A program made the position numbers and the translations under genes. Positions 11,190-21,069 of a DNA stretch of 64,000 bases are shown piece after piece. Within the stretch, counting starts at the first letter, position 1. Each line of letters starts with the position of its first letter. The stretch comes from Limnephilus marmoratus. Lineage: Eukaryota > Arthropoda > Insecta > Trichoptera > Limnephilidae. Under the pieces are notes generated by a model. The model was not told the origin of the DNA and did no database searches. It saw only the letters and a program-made list of their open reading frames with translations. The DNA is taken from contig OU862906.1 in NCBI GenBank assembly GCA_917880885.1, positions 61,918,665 through 61,982,664 on the forward strand. Direction: 5' to 3'.

Positions 11190-11545
11190 GCAGAAGGTCC
11201 TGAGAAAAATAATTTCGAGAGACGCTGTGTGGAGGGTGTTTTTGAGGAGTGGAAGAAATGAACATTGGTCTTGAAGAGACCCATGTTGTAAGAAGGAGTA
11301 AACACAGTTGCCGGCAAATTGTTCCACAGCCGAGTGTAAGAGAAAACAAGAACGAGTCCGAGAACTGTGCACCGATGTCGAAGGGATCAATGACGCAAGT
11401 TCCTCGGAGCATCTTCCGTTGAAATGCCGGGAGAATAAGGATACCAACGCCTTTGCTCTTAAGATTGCAATCCGTTTATTAAGTTAGAAGAATCTATTTA
11501 CAGACCGTTCGTTTCTGCACAGAGTCGAGGGTAGACTTGACTTGA
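11190..11545 (-). mobile_element. LINE-1 3' coding fragment, internally deleted
   Basis: Matches the 3' coding region of the LINE at 17493-21069 (plus-strand landmarks: GCTGTGTGGAGGGTGTTTTTG, TCTTGAAGAGACCCATGTTG, CAAATTGTTCCACAGCCGAG, then TGTGCACCGATGTCGAAGG). Relative to that LINE about 80 bp between the ACGAGTC and CTGTGCACCG segments are missing. Frames are broken; it is a dead copy. Confidence 0.75.
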
Positions 11546-12175
11546 GGTTAAAAATAAGAGGAAAATTACTGTGCACATCTAGTTTCGAAAGACTCTGTGT
11601 AAAATCCGGACAACGCGGGAAACCTAATATTTAATACATTAAATTCCCATCGGTGAACGTCCAGTCCACCCCACATCACGCCACAAAATGGCTATTGACG
11701 GATATTGAAGGGAGCTGACATGTCGTATGTAAGATTGAGCGCTATTAACGGGCACCTAACGGAAACATTATAATTATTTTTAATCTTTTACATCAAATAG
11801 TATCACCGTACTACAATCTAAATAGCGTTGATTGCAAATTTTACAATGACGTTTTGAAAAGTGTGCAAATAACGGTTCATTAAAATGGCAGGTACTTTAT
11901 GTACGTACGAGTATGCAGACTTGTGGAAAACTGTCCGATTCCGTTAATAATAATTTAGAATATTGGCTTTTGTGGCGTGAGAGATACAAAAGTCTTATAA
12001 TAGGATTTGAAACCTACAAGCGGCATGTATACATACAGATTTTTACGGTATCACTAGATATATCAAATTATTTCTGAAATTAAAAAAAAGATTGCAGGGG
12101 GTAAAAGATGTAGTCTGAAAAGTTACATAACATGTTGCTAAAAAAATTGCTAAAACCGGCTTAAAATATTCGTTT
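11546..12175. other. Unassigned AT-rich stretch
   Basis: Nothing recognised apart from scattered short open frames on both strands. Confidence 0.3.
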
Positions 12176-12535
12176 GCTAAGAAATTTGATCGGTCAGTGA
12201 CTGTGTTGACATCGCGTCTGTTTCCCATCCAGGCGTCGTCAGTTAAATTTCTAGCTGCCAAAGTCCTCCATCACGATACAAGCAACATTTTTAATTTAAT
12301 GTGGTGATGGTTGGAGATTTTCTAACATTGTCAGGTTATTCGCAATCTCGGAAATATTTGTCTTTCTTTCGGCCAGTGGCTAAGTGGCTTCGCGTCAGGT
12401 TCCTACCCAGGCGTTGTGAATTAAATTAACGATTGGCTAAGTCCTCCATCCTCACTGTGATGGTAAAAGTAGATTTTCAAGTATTATCAGATTATTCGTA
12501 ACCAGGGAATATATGTCTTTCTTTTAAAAAAAAAT
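12176..12535 (+). mobile_element. Two tandem SINE-G copies
   Basis: Two consecutive copies (about 12176-12365 and 12366-12535) share the order GGYCAGTG, a GCGTC(A/T)G-CC(A/T)CCAGGCGT segment, TGGCTAAGTCCTCCATC, a GTGATGGT block, GTTATTCG-AA--CGGRAATAT and TGTCTTTCTTT. The second ends in an A-rich run. The first block resembles a tRNA-like head, but I cannot assign a tRNA. A minus-strand copy lies at 33112-33590. Confidence 0.6.
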
Positions 12536-12930
12536 CGATCCTGATATTATCCCGATGAGGCACAAATAACCTATTTAAATACATATTTTCGTTTGTATAT
12601 GTTTGCACGTGTCTATACACAAAAACCGATTTATTTTCGTTGCTTAAATGGTTTTTTTTTTGTTGGTTTACTAGATTTTTTTTTTACTAGTTTTCAGTGG
12701 CTAGTTAAAACATACCACTTTCAATTTCATTTTGTGTCTTCGCACTCCTATTCCCTTCCAATAAAAATAACCAGTTGTGGTGACATAATCCCCCCAACAA
12801 AAGTATTTACACATTCTCTTCCTATAGTAAGTTAATTTTAACGTGCAATTACTATTGCATGAACTAGATTCCACAATTCACATAAGCATTTTCACAGCCT
12901 GCACCTCAACTAAAAATAGATACCTACAGT

Positions 12931-13253
12931 GTGTTTAGCATGCACCAGCATCCGACAAAGGATCGCTCAACCAGATTAATACAGGCAATAAGTCTGATAG
13001 GCGCGGACAGTACTTCCAAGTGGCTGCGGGTCCGCTTGGCTTACTTTATCCACCGTGGCCATACGGTTACTCGGCGTATTCATGTGCATTATGTCCAATG
13101 TGCATTGAATGCAGTCGGCGACGTGGGCGGCACTGCGTTTCCAGTGTGCGCCAATGCATCGGGCCCGACAGGACTGACGAGTGTATTATATTGCCAACAA
13201 ATGCATTGTTTATAAATAGCGGAGCTAGTAGCACTCTGATGAATGTGACATGA
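12931..13253 (+). other. GC-rich segment with overlapping open frames
   Basis: A local island of higher GC in AT-rich surroundings, open in two plus-strand frames (12931-13215, 94 codons; 13020-13253, 77 codons) and one minus-strand frame. A possible splice acceptor (CTACAG) lies at about 12925-12930. The translations have no domain I recognise; one has several Cys and Pro residues. It might be an exon, a piece of an unknown repeat, or non-coding. Confidence 0.25.
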
Positions 13254-13504
13254 TTGGAAATGAATACTAAACAACTATTTATTAGTATCTATCTATATTC
13301 GCGATAGAACATCCTTGTACAGATCGTGTTTTAGGTTTCGTTTTAATTTCTTTAATTTCAAATCACATTTCAGAAATAATTAATATCTACAATCAATTAT
13401 TTATTTATAGTGACTTAAAATAAACTCATTGCAGGAATGCCAGAATAGATTATAAATAAAAGTACGTAAAAGAGAAACAGCTTTATAGTTTTCCAAAGTT
13501 TATA

Positions 13505-13792
13505 AGTTTCTTCGGCACCGGTACATAGTCGGGAAACAAGCCAAATGCGTGCCAAACATGTACACGATTGACATTTGTCACATGAGAACGGGTCGTTTCT
13601 TCGACTCGTTCTTGTGTTCAACAGCTCGTATGTAGAATGATTTGCCGGTGTCTGTGTTTCCTACTTCCTACAACATAAAGACCAATGTTCATTCCTTCCC
13701 CTCCTCAAAAAGACCCACCACAGAGCATTTCAGATGACATAGGCCCTGAGGGAAATTATTTTCCTCAGGTCCTGTGTGGAGTTAAAGTAGAA
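13505..13792 (+). mobile_element. LINE-1 3' fragment
   Basis: Plus-strand copy of the last ~290 bp of LINE-1, from CGGCACCGGTACATAGTCGG through GACATTTGTCACATGAGAAC to the terminal GGCCCTGAGGGAAATTATTTT and GTGTGGAGTTAAAGTAG, followed by eight A. The reading frame is disrupted (for example TATGTAGAATG where LINE-1 has CGGCTGTGGAATG). A 5'-truncated retrotransposition product. Confidence 0.8.
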
Positions 13793-14035
13793 AAAAAATC
13801 AGAGTGGGTAATTCACACGCGGTAGAAGTGAAACTAGAAAGTTGCTAGATGTCGCTTTCTTTTCTATTGTCTGTTTATTTTAAAGTGGTTTGAAGATTGG
13901 ATATTGATTTCACAAAATAAATTCGATTCGAAAAGGATTCGAACCCCCGTTCGCTTGATGTCTGTCTCTCTGACCGCAAAGAATTGTCAGGCACCTTGCG
14001 AACTACGCTACGGAAGGCACGCGCCGAGGTGCGAA
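13793..14035 (-). mobile_element. tRNA-derived SINE with a SINE-C-like tail
   Basis: Bases 13800-13838 are the reverse of the SINE-C terminus (AATCAGAGTG, CACACGCGGTAGAAGTG). Reading the minus strand, a tRNA-like part lies upstream at about 14030-13935, with the B-box-like GGTTCGAATCC (plus strand GGATTCGAACC at 13939-13949). This suggests a SINE with a tRNA head and the same 3' end as SINE-C but a different body. Confidence 0.5.
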
Positions 14036-14560
14036 TTTACGACATTATATTAGAACTGAGTTGTGACGCATTTCCATTTCACCCGAATTTAAGGTCGCTA
14101 GCGGCGTAAAAGAATTTTCACTTCAAGAATTACATAAATACAACTATAAAGCATTAAAAATAATGGAAATATACACAGAGATCCAATATCCAAGTTCAGA
14201 ATGCATAATAAGATACTTGAAATGTTTCGTATGAGTAACGCTAGACTCATCTCTCGTCTTTGCGTTCCGAGTTTTGAGTTATTCTCAAGCACCTTCCTTT
14301 AGACGCCGTCTTTATTAAAGAGGTCTCTTTATTTTTTAGGAGGAGTATCGTCTTGCAGCCAGTCTGGACGCTTTGCCGCTGAAGTAATGTTATTTAATGG
14401 AATATGCAGACTAGGGAGAAATTCTGAAACGTAGAAATGTTCGAGAACGAAACTGAAGCTGGGTGAAATATTGGTAGGTACAACATAAAGACGAGATTTT
14501 GTTGTAATCAACCTGAAGTATCGAAAAATTTTATCCCCTACTTCATTTATTTCATAATTT
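14036..14560. other. Unassigned AT-rich stretch
   Basis: No gene or family member recognised. Confidence 0.3.
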
Positions 14561-14832
14561 TTTTAAGTGAAAACTTCCTTAGCACCGTTGTGATTTGAAA
14601 CTCGATGAAACGAAAAATAGCGACACTAAAAAGAGACAAACACATATATATCTATAGAATTTAACCTGCGTGAGAATGAGATTGCATAATCGGTATTCGC
14701 TTTATGCGGTGCTTCGTAGCCTATCGGTATCCTCTTTGTGCGGTGCTTTGTAGCCTTCCCACACTTATCTACTTTAGTTTTCTGAAGGTTTCACTTCTAC
14801 CGCGTTCAAATTGCACACTCTGATTTTTTTAT
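14561..14832 (+). mobile_element. SINE-C body copy
   Basis: From TTTTTTAAGTGAAAACTTCC through GCACCGTTGTGATTTGAAAC, AGCGACACTAAAAAGAGAC, the GTGCGGTGCTT block (duplicated here as TATGCGGTGCTTCGTAGCC and TGTGCGGTGCTTTGTAGCC) to CACTTCTACCGCGTTCAAAT and CACTCTGATTTTTTT. The tRNA-like head is absent. Confidence 0.75.
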
Positions 14833-14861
14833 CTTTAAAATATGTGTTTTATATTTCTTTT

Positions 14862-15291
14862 TTTTAATAGCTCCACGCAGGAGAGGATAAGCAAAATAAT
14901 TACTCTCAGGGCCTATGTCTTCTTAGAGCTTCTTAGTTCTGGGAAGGAAGTAGGTGTAAGGGATGAGTAGGAATCTGGGGGTCAGTGTGTCCAGGAGTGC
15001 CGGACGTTTGAATCCATCCATTCAACTGCGATGCAAGGTGATGGGTCGAGGGATTCTGGCTGGAGGGGTCAAAAGACCTCCTCAACCCGTCTCTCTCGAT
15101 CTGGCTCACGATGCAGCAAATGGGCAAATACATCGCCAAGACCTTGACAAACTTCACTCCATGAACCCGGGCACCCCTGCTTGGTCACTAAACCTAGAGA
15201 ACCACTTGGGATGTCCTATAGCAGAGGTGTTGGTAATCCAATGAATGGTTCCCGGGGTCGGCGGTAGATACCCATACCCGCCTCCCAGAAT
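14862..15291 (-). mobile_element. Short LINE-1-derived element (5' UTR joined to 3' end)
   Basis: Minus-strand copy. The 5' side (15291 downward: GGAGGCGGGTATGGGTA, ACCAACACCTCTGC, AGCAGGGGTGCCCGGGTTCA, GGAGTGCC, CTTCCTTCCCAGAAC) matches the 5' UTR of the LINE at 21069; the 3' side (CATAGGCCCTGAGAG, TAATTATTTTGC, CGTGGAGCTATT) matches its 3' end. The ~3-kb coding region is absent. A further small deletion removes the CACAGCATCCC block present in sister copies. A run of T (minus-strand poly-A) lies at 14862-14869. Confidence 0.8.
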
Positions 15292-15983
15292 GAAATTTTG
15301 GAAAAAATTCTGTTTACGGGAGATAGTCCTAGATAAATTTTTTTTATACTAATTATGGGCCGGAAAATCCGAATCTGAAAGAATTAGGCGTCGGCAAGCA
15401 ATATTAACTGAATTACACGATTTTAAAATTTTCTATAAACACTAAGGAAAAAACGTCATTTTTAATGCATTGACACAACAAATCATAGAAAAACAAGAAA
15501 GATGTTACACCACATAAAATTAAGTGTTGCCATTATCAATAATATAAGCAGTACACCGGTCACCAATATCAATGTACATGGTTTGTGATAGAAAAGAAAG
15601 TGCCCCCTTCGTAGCGCCTACTCGCGTCACGGCAAAAAAACATCCCAGCTTTCAAGTAGTTTAGCGGCTACGCTAGGTTTGTGTAACATGGTTTGTGATA
15701 GAAAAGAAAGTGTTATTGATATTATTGCTTAATGGCAACACTTAATTTTATGTGGTGTAACATCTTTCTTGTTTTTCTATGACTTGTTATGTCAATACAT
15801 TCAAAATGACGTATTTTCCTTTGTGTTTATATAAAATTTTAAAGTCGTGTAATTCAGTTAATACTGCTTGCCGACGCCTAATTCTTTCAGATTCGGATTT
15901 TCCGGCCCATAATTAGTATAGAAAAAGAAGAAAAAAAATATCTAGGACTATCTCCCGTAAACCGAACTTTAGCCGAAATTTTT
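15292..15983. mobile_element. Long inverted-repeat (foldback-like) element
   Basis: Arms at 15292-15545 and 15713-15983 are inverted copies of about 250 bp at roughly 90% identity by eye, sharing TACGGGAGATAGTCCTAGAT, AATTATGGGCCGGAAAATCC, GGCGTCGGCAAGCA and GATGTTACACCACATAAAAT. The 170-bp spacer holds an exact 27-bp direct repeat (15576-15602 and 15686-15712) that flanks a GC-richer unique core. No coding capacity, and no target duplication that I can define. It directly abuts the short LINE-derived element at 15291. Confidence 0.75.
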
Positions 15984-16169
15984 ATATAAATCTTTCTCTC
16001 TTATTTATGCTGCAATTTTTGCAAAAAACATTTTATTTCACATTTATCAACGTTATTTTCTTTCCCTTGTAAATTGCTTCAACAAGGCGCCTCCAAACAT
16101 CCCTGGCATTCCGAGTGCCTACATTTCCATTAGCGACGTTTCAAATATTGAAAAGCCTTGTATAAGCTT

Positions 16170-16176
16170 ACATATA

Positions 16177-16243
<67 letters not shown>
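16170..16243. repeat. (TA)n microsatellite
   Basis: An almost pure TA dinucleotide array of more than 30 units, preceded by ATATATATTTATATATAT. Likely length-polymorphic. Confidence 0.95.
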
Positions 16244-16245
<2 letters not shown>

Positions 16246-16838
16246 CTTATATAATAAATTAATAAACAAAGAATGATAAAAAATAGTCTTCTTTAGAGAG
16301 GTATTTCACTGACAAATAACGTACAATACTAAATTAAAGTACATATACAATTTAACACCTTTATCAATAGAATTACTAAAGCATCACGGTCAAAACGTAT
16401 TTTAATGGTCGAAACATAATAACGGAAAATAACATCAAAAAGGGTATAGGACATTGTTTCTGACTGCAAAGAAACGAATTCGCCCTCCCCAGGCTATACA
16501 CAAATATTATAACCCATATAAATTTGGAAGCCTATTATTAGGAAAGTTGTTTTTATCCTGGATTGATCTCTTGGATCAGAGCTGAGGAAGAATTTTTATG
16601 CTTAATTTTATCGGAGCTGATGGGAGATATGAGAAATTTGGGTTTGAGAACACATTTAATTTTTATTAGCAGTTTTTATTGGATTTAGAAATATTCTCTT
16701 ATTCTACTGATGAATTTATTCACCCGTGAGAATGTTAGAAAGGGGAATAATAGCTTTGGACAGATTATCTTCAATATGAATCTTTGGAAATGCGTGAAAA
16801 TTCGAACGGTAAATATGTTTATTAAACATCTTAGAAGA
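16244..16838. other. Unassigned AT-rich stretch
   Basis: No gene or repeat copy recognised. Confidence 0.3.
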
Positions 16839-17008
16839 TTTATCGTGATAAATTTTTGAGTTATTATGCCGTGTTGCGCTACTTCGTTCTTTAGTCAACG
16901 TTTCGGACAGTATTACAGTGTCCAGTGTCGAAACGTTGGCTAAACAAGGAGGTGAGGTAGCGCTAGATGATAAACGCAAATAACGATAATACTTTTGGCG
17001 GTGAAAAT
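16839..17008 (+). mobile_element. F foldback copy 1 (diverged)
   Basis: The two halves are inverted copies: TTATTATGCCGTGTTGCGCT and GTCAACGTTTCGGACA on the left; TGTCGAAACGTTGGCTAAA, GGTAGCGC and AAATAACGATAATACTTTTGG on the right. The left arm reaches through the inverse of GAAACGTT into the hammerhead-like region, so its inverted part is longer than in F2. Substitutions are frequent. No complete ribozyme core remains in this copy. Confidence 0.65.
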
Positions 17009-17492
17009 CTCAAATTGCATCTCAGAAATTTTTCTTTTTTTTTAAACCTTCATGCCTTGCGCCTGTTTTGTCACAATAAGAACAGTTCAATAGAATGGCA
17101 ATCAGCACTGGTCTAAATGTACACAAAAGACTATGGAGAGACGTCTGCTGTAAAGGCGGCCCTATGCTTATTTTTCGCACGTTAGAAATGGTGCACAATT
17201 TGATATTATTATGACACCGATCACCGACCACCGGTGATCAAGTTGATCCGGAGAGAGTAATATCCACAATGATTCAAAATTACGATGATTAGGCAGATGC
17301 GTGTTGCAATAACATTTCAAAATAACAAAATGACGCTTCAACAACATTTATGGACCAGTTGTCATCATTCCGCAGTTCTCGGGAAGAATACAATTTAGTA
17401 TCCCTGAAAGTACACAGAGACCGCCTAACAACCACTTTTTGATTTATTAATTTATAATCGAGTTAAAAAAGGTAAAACATATCATTATGCCA
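17009..17492. other. Unassigned stretch
   Basis: No recognised repeat; separates F1 from the LINE-1 poly-A tail. Confidence 0.3.
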
Positions 17493-17560
17493 TTTTTTTT
17501 TTTTTTACATTAACTCCACACAGGAGGCCCTGAGGAAAATAATTTCCCTCAGGGCCTATG

Positions 17561-20506
17561 TCATCTGGGATGCTGTGTGGAGGGTCTTTTTGAGGAGAGG
17601 AAGGAATGAACATTGGTCTTGAAGAGACCCATGTTGTAGGAAGGAGGAAACACAGAGGCCGGCAAATCATTCCACAGCCGAGCTGTTGAACACAAGAACG
17701 AGTCGAAGAAACGACCCGTTCTCATGTGACAAATGTCAACCGTGTACAAATGTTGGGCACGCGTTTGGCGTGTTTCCCGACTATGCACCGGTGCCGAAGG
17801 GATCAATGATGCTAGTTCCTCGGAGCATCTTCCATTGTAATACCGGTAGAACAAGGATAGCATTCCCACCCGACGCCTGTGCTCTAAAGATTGCAATCCG
17901 TCTGTTAAGATGGGAGAATCTATCAAACGGACCGCCCGTTTCTGCACAGAGTCGAGGGTATTTTTCAGGTATTTTGGAGCTCCAGACCAGAGATGGCTGC
18001 CAAATTCAACCGTGGGGCGTACTTGTGATTTGTACAAGGTTAGCAGTTGTGTACTATTAAAGTATCTGCGGGCCCTGTACAGTACGCCCAGTTTTTGGGA
18101 GGCTAGCTTTACTCTGGCTTCAATGGAGCCCCCATACCTGAGCTGGTCACTTAGGGTTACACCAAGCATATCAATGGAGGGCATGTTCGGAAGATTGCTT
18201 CCGTTGAAAGAGACTAGATTTTCATTTCGATCCCTTTTGGACGTAATCAGACAAGATTGGGTCTTTGAAACATTAAATTCAACGAGATTATTTTTACCCC
18301 AAGAGAAAACACTTTCGAGGTAGCCGTCCATTCTTTGCTTCAAAGCCCTACGAGCTGTTGGAGTTTGTGAGCCCTTTGGGGGCTTGTCAAACAAAAAGCT
18401 ATCATGAACTGTACTGTCATCCGCATAACAGTGAATTGGTGCACATGACAAAAGGTCGTTGATGTGCAACAAAAACAAAGTTGGAGACAGAACCGATCCC
18501 TGCGGGACGCCAGCATTTATCGAGTGTGAGGAAGAGGTGAAACCATCGACTACCGTCTGAATCGACCTCCCCCTCAAGAAGTCGGCAATCCACGTACACA
18601 AGGATGCGGAAAGTCCGTAAGAAAGCAGTTTGTTGACAAGTCCTCGGTGCCAAACCCGGTCAAAGGCCTTGGAGATGTCCAGTGCAACCGTTTGGGTCTC
18701 ACCGAAACGTTCCAGGCATCGCCCCCAAACATGCGTCACATACGCGAGAAGATCACCGCACGAGCGGTTCCGCCGGAATCCGTATTGACGGTCGTTGATA
18801 ATTTTGTTCTTCTCGAGGTATGTGAGCAGTTTGTCGTTGATCACACGTTCCATCACCTTAGACAGAACTGATGTGATCGCTATGGGGCGGTAGTTGGCCG
18901 GGTTGGAGCGGTCACCCTTCTTTGGAATAGGATGGATAACCGCTTTTTTCCAACCAGAGGGCACAGAGCCAGTCTTCAGGGACAGTTTAAAAAGCTTCGT
19001 CAAAATTGGAGCTAATTCTGCAGCGCACCTCTGCAATACCAGGGCAGGTATTCCGTCGGGCCCACTAGCTTTATTAACATCAAGCCCTCGTAAAACATGG
19101 AGTACTTCCCGATGCCGGATCCTCAGCTTTTTCATATGAAAACCGCAGTGAGGAACCGACGTCGGGACAGCACCTTGGTCATCGAGGGTTGAGTTATCCG
19201 CAAACATTTTACCTAGTAAGTTAGCCTTTTCGGTGGCGGTGTTTGCTAGTGAGCCGTCAGGTCTGGTAAGAGGTGGCAGACTGGATTTGCAGAAATTGCG
19301 ACCTATTGAGCCCGCAAGTGACCAGAATTGCCTGCTGCCATGCGGGCATGCAGTCAGCTTTCTGCTGATCTGCTGGTCGTGCTCGAATTTTGACCTATTT
19401 ATGATTCTCTTGGTTTCCTTTGCCATTTTGTTGTAAGCTGTTCTGTCTTCGGATGTTCTAGATGTGTTGTAGGCTCGGTAAGCCGCGTTTTTTCGTCGCA
19501 CTGCTTCAGCGCATTGTCGACTGAACCACGGCTTTGAGCCTACACCAGTTTCCTTAACAGTAGATTTGATGAAGCCATCCATCGCGGATGTGATGACTTC
19601 ACCAATTTCCTGGGCACATCTTGAGGGATCCGAAGTCCGAAAACAGACAGCTGACCACGGAAAAGCATTGAAATGTGCCCGCAGACCGAACCAATCTGCT
19701 GACCTATAGTGCCACACTTTTCTCTTCAGCCTCTCGTTTGGTGGTCTGAAGTTTACAGGGATTGATGTCGTCACCAGGCAGTGGTCGGACGATCCTAAAG
19801 GCGCTGTGACTTCAATCCTGTAACCGTGTGGCACAGTAGTTAAAAATAGGTCTAACAGATTGGAACGGTGAGTCTGGACATCAGGAACCCTTGTAGGCTC
19901 CTGAACCATTTGCTCCAATCCGTAGCAAAGGGCAAAGGATTCCGCTTGGCGTCCAGCCGAGTCTGTTGATCCTGAGAACTTCAACCAAGGTTCGTTATGA
20001 ACATTGAAGTCCCCCAGGACCACAAACTCTGCCGTAGGGTAGCGGGGCAAGAGGTCATCAATAGTGTCGCTTAAGTGTTTGAAGAGCTCGGACGTGTCTG
20101 ATTCGCTCAGGTTCGGTGAGCGGTATAAACACGCGTAGAATCTTACCGTACTGGCAAGATTGACGCGTACCCACATTACGTCGAATCTGGAGTTTTCCAG
20201 ATTCAACAGTCGCACACAGTTGACGTCAGCTCGACTATAGAGACAGACACCTCCTTTAGGTCTGAACTTGCCTGCGAGGGTGAAGCCCGGGCAGTCCAGA
20301 TAGGAGGTGTCTACAGGCTCAGCTATCTGAGTTTCAGACAGGAAGAGAAGGTTTGGGCGTTGAGAAAAAAGGTGGTGGTGGACAGAGTTTAAATTGGTGT
20401 GCAGGCCGCGAATGTTGGTGTAATTCACCAACAGTTTTGGCCCGCACCGGGGACGCCTACGTCTCGCCGCTGTAATGACGTTAATTATTGTAGGTTGCAA
20501 GTTCAT
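17561..20506 (-). CDS. LINE endonuclease / reverse transcriptase (intact ORF)
   Basis: About 981 residues from the ATG at 20506. The frame is open further upstream to 20743 through a non-ATG codon, but the upstream residues lie in sequence shared with the 5' UTR of short copies. An apurinic-type endonuclease comes first: NIRGLHTN from N31, SET with E58, YRSPN near 129, GDFN at 165-168, SSDH at 239-242. The RT follows: SGPDGIP at 481, NYRPIAITS at 538, D610 in ALDISKAFD, GVPQGSVLSPTLF at 666, YADD at 694-697. All catalytic residues I can check are present and there are no stops. The protein would nick target DNA and copy its RNA there. Clade uncertain (jockey/CR1 group). The stop TGA lies inside the conserved 3' terminus. 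Confidence 0.9.
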   Translation of the reverse strand: MNLQPTIINVITAARRRRPRCGPKLLVNYTNIRGLHTNLNSVHHHLFSQRPNLLFLSETQIAEPVDTSYLDCPGFTLAGKFRPKGGVCLYSRADVNCVRLLNLENSRFDVMWVRVNLASTVRFYACLYRSPNLSESDTSELFKHLSDTIDDLLPRYPTAEFVVLGDFNVHNEPWLKFSGSTDSAGRQAESFALCYGLEQMVQEPTRVPDVQTHRSNLLDLFLTTVPHGYRIEVTAPLGSSDHCLVTTSIPVNFRPPNERLKRKVWHYRSADWFGLRAHFNAFPWSAVCFRTSDPSRCAQEIGEVITSAMDGFIKSTVKETGVGSKPWFSRQCAEAVRRKNAAYRAYNTSRTSEDRTAYNKMAKETKRIINRSKFEHDQQISRKLTACPHGSRQFWSLAGSIGRNFCKSSLPPLTRPDGSLANTATEKANLLGKMFADNSTLDDQGAVPTSVPHCGFHMKKLRIRHREVLHVLRGLDVNKASGPDGIPALVLQRCAAELAPILTKLFKLSLKTGSVPSGWKKAVIHPIPKKGDRSNPANYRPIAITSVLSKVMERVINDKLLTYLEKNKIINDRQYGFRRNRSCGDLLAYVTHVWGRCLERFGETQTVALDISKAFDRVWHRGLVNKLLSYGLSASLCTWIADFLRGRSIQTVVDGFTSSSHSINAGVPQGSVLSPTLFLLHINDLLSCAPIHCYADDSTVHDSFLFDKPPKGSQTPTARRALKQRMDGYLESVFSWGKNNLVEFNVSKTQSCLITSKRDRNENLVSFNGSNLPNMPSIDMLGVTLSDQLRYGGSIEARVKLASQKLGVLYRARRYFNSTQLLTLYKSQVRPTVEFGSHLWSGAPKYLKNTLDSVQKRAVRLIDSPILTDGLQSLEHRRRVGMLSLFYRYYNGRCSEELASLIPSAPVHSRETRQTRAQHLYTVDICHMRTGRFFDSFLCSTARLWNDLPASVFPPSYNMGLFKTNVHSFLSSKRPSTQHPR

Positions 20507-21069
20507 GATTTTAATTTTTGGTTTTTTTGTTTTTTTGATATGAGAGGAAGGAAGGTCTGGGAGGGAAAAGGTATAAGGGGTGGGTAGGATGCTGGGGTTC
20601 AGAGTTTCCAGGAGTGACGGACGTATGTATCCAACCCACCCACTGCGGTGCAAGGCGATGGGCAGGGAGAGTCCGGCTGGAGAGGTCGCCCAATGCGCCC
20701 CAAACGCTACTGCTGGGTCCCCTCCGGTCACGAACCGGCACAACAGCAGCGGCGGGGTTTTTGCACTCGTTGATGGGGCAGCCCACCCTCAGTCGTGAGC
20801 CTGAGGGTCGGGCCCCTGTACTACCGAGCGGCCCGGACAGCGGTAACCGGTTGTAAAGGGTCTCCCTCAACCAGCATCTCCCAATCCGGCCCGCTACGCA
20901 GAAGGTGGGCCGACGCACCCGCCATCAAGACCTGGACAAACATTACCCCAAGAACCCGGGCACCCCTGCTAAGTCACCAAACGTAGCGAACCACTTGAGG
21001 TGACCTGTGGCAGAGGTGTTGGTCATCCAATAAATGGTTCCCAGGGCGGCGGTACCCATACCCGCCTAC
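20507..21069 (-). promoter_or_regulatory. LINE-1 5' UTR
   Basis: GC-richer than the surroundings. LINE 5' UTRs usually hold an internal promoter, which is inferred here, not seen. Outer parts (about 21069-20860 and 20690-20545) recur in the short elements at 14.86, 23.94, 27.29, 43.90, 57.46 and 60.86 kb. The ~170 bp between them (about 20860-20690) is absent from those copies, so the short family derives from a variant lacking it. Confidence 0.6.

Larger units (their letters stand above)
17493..21069 (-). mobile_element. LINE-1: apparently complete single-ORF LINE
   Basis: A ~3.58-kb minus-strand element: 5' UTR (about 21069-20507), one long ORF (20506-17561), then a 3' terminus CATAGGCCCTGAGGG...GTGTGGAGTTAATGTA and a 14-bp poly-A (17493-17506 as T). 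The 5' boundary is inferred because independent short copies at 15291, 24379 and 27840 begin with the same GGAGGCGGGTATGGGTACC-like sequence. I see no ORF1 and could not define a target duplication. It is the probable source of the short derivatives and the 3' fragments at 11.2, 13.5 and 41.5 kb. Confidence 0.85.

Noticed and set aside
13935..14030. tRNA-like sequence with GGTTCGAATCC
   Set aside because: It stands upstream of a SINE-C-like terminus and lacks complete cloverleaf pairing, so it is read as a SINE head.
16170..16243. Promoter-like TATA cluster
   Set aside because: It is a pure TA microsatellite with no associated transcription unit.
17686..20986. Plus-strand open frames of 60-137 codons across the LINE-1 region
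   Set aside because: They are antisense shadows of the intact minus-strand endonuclease/RT gene, which has all the expected motifs.
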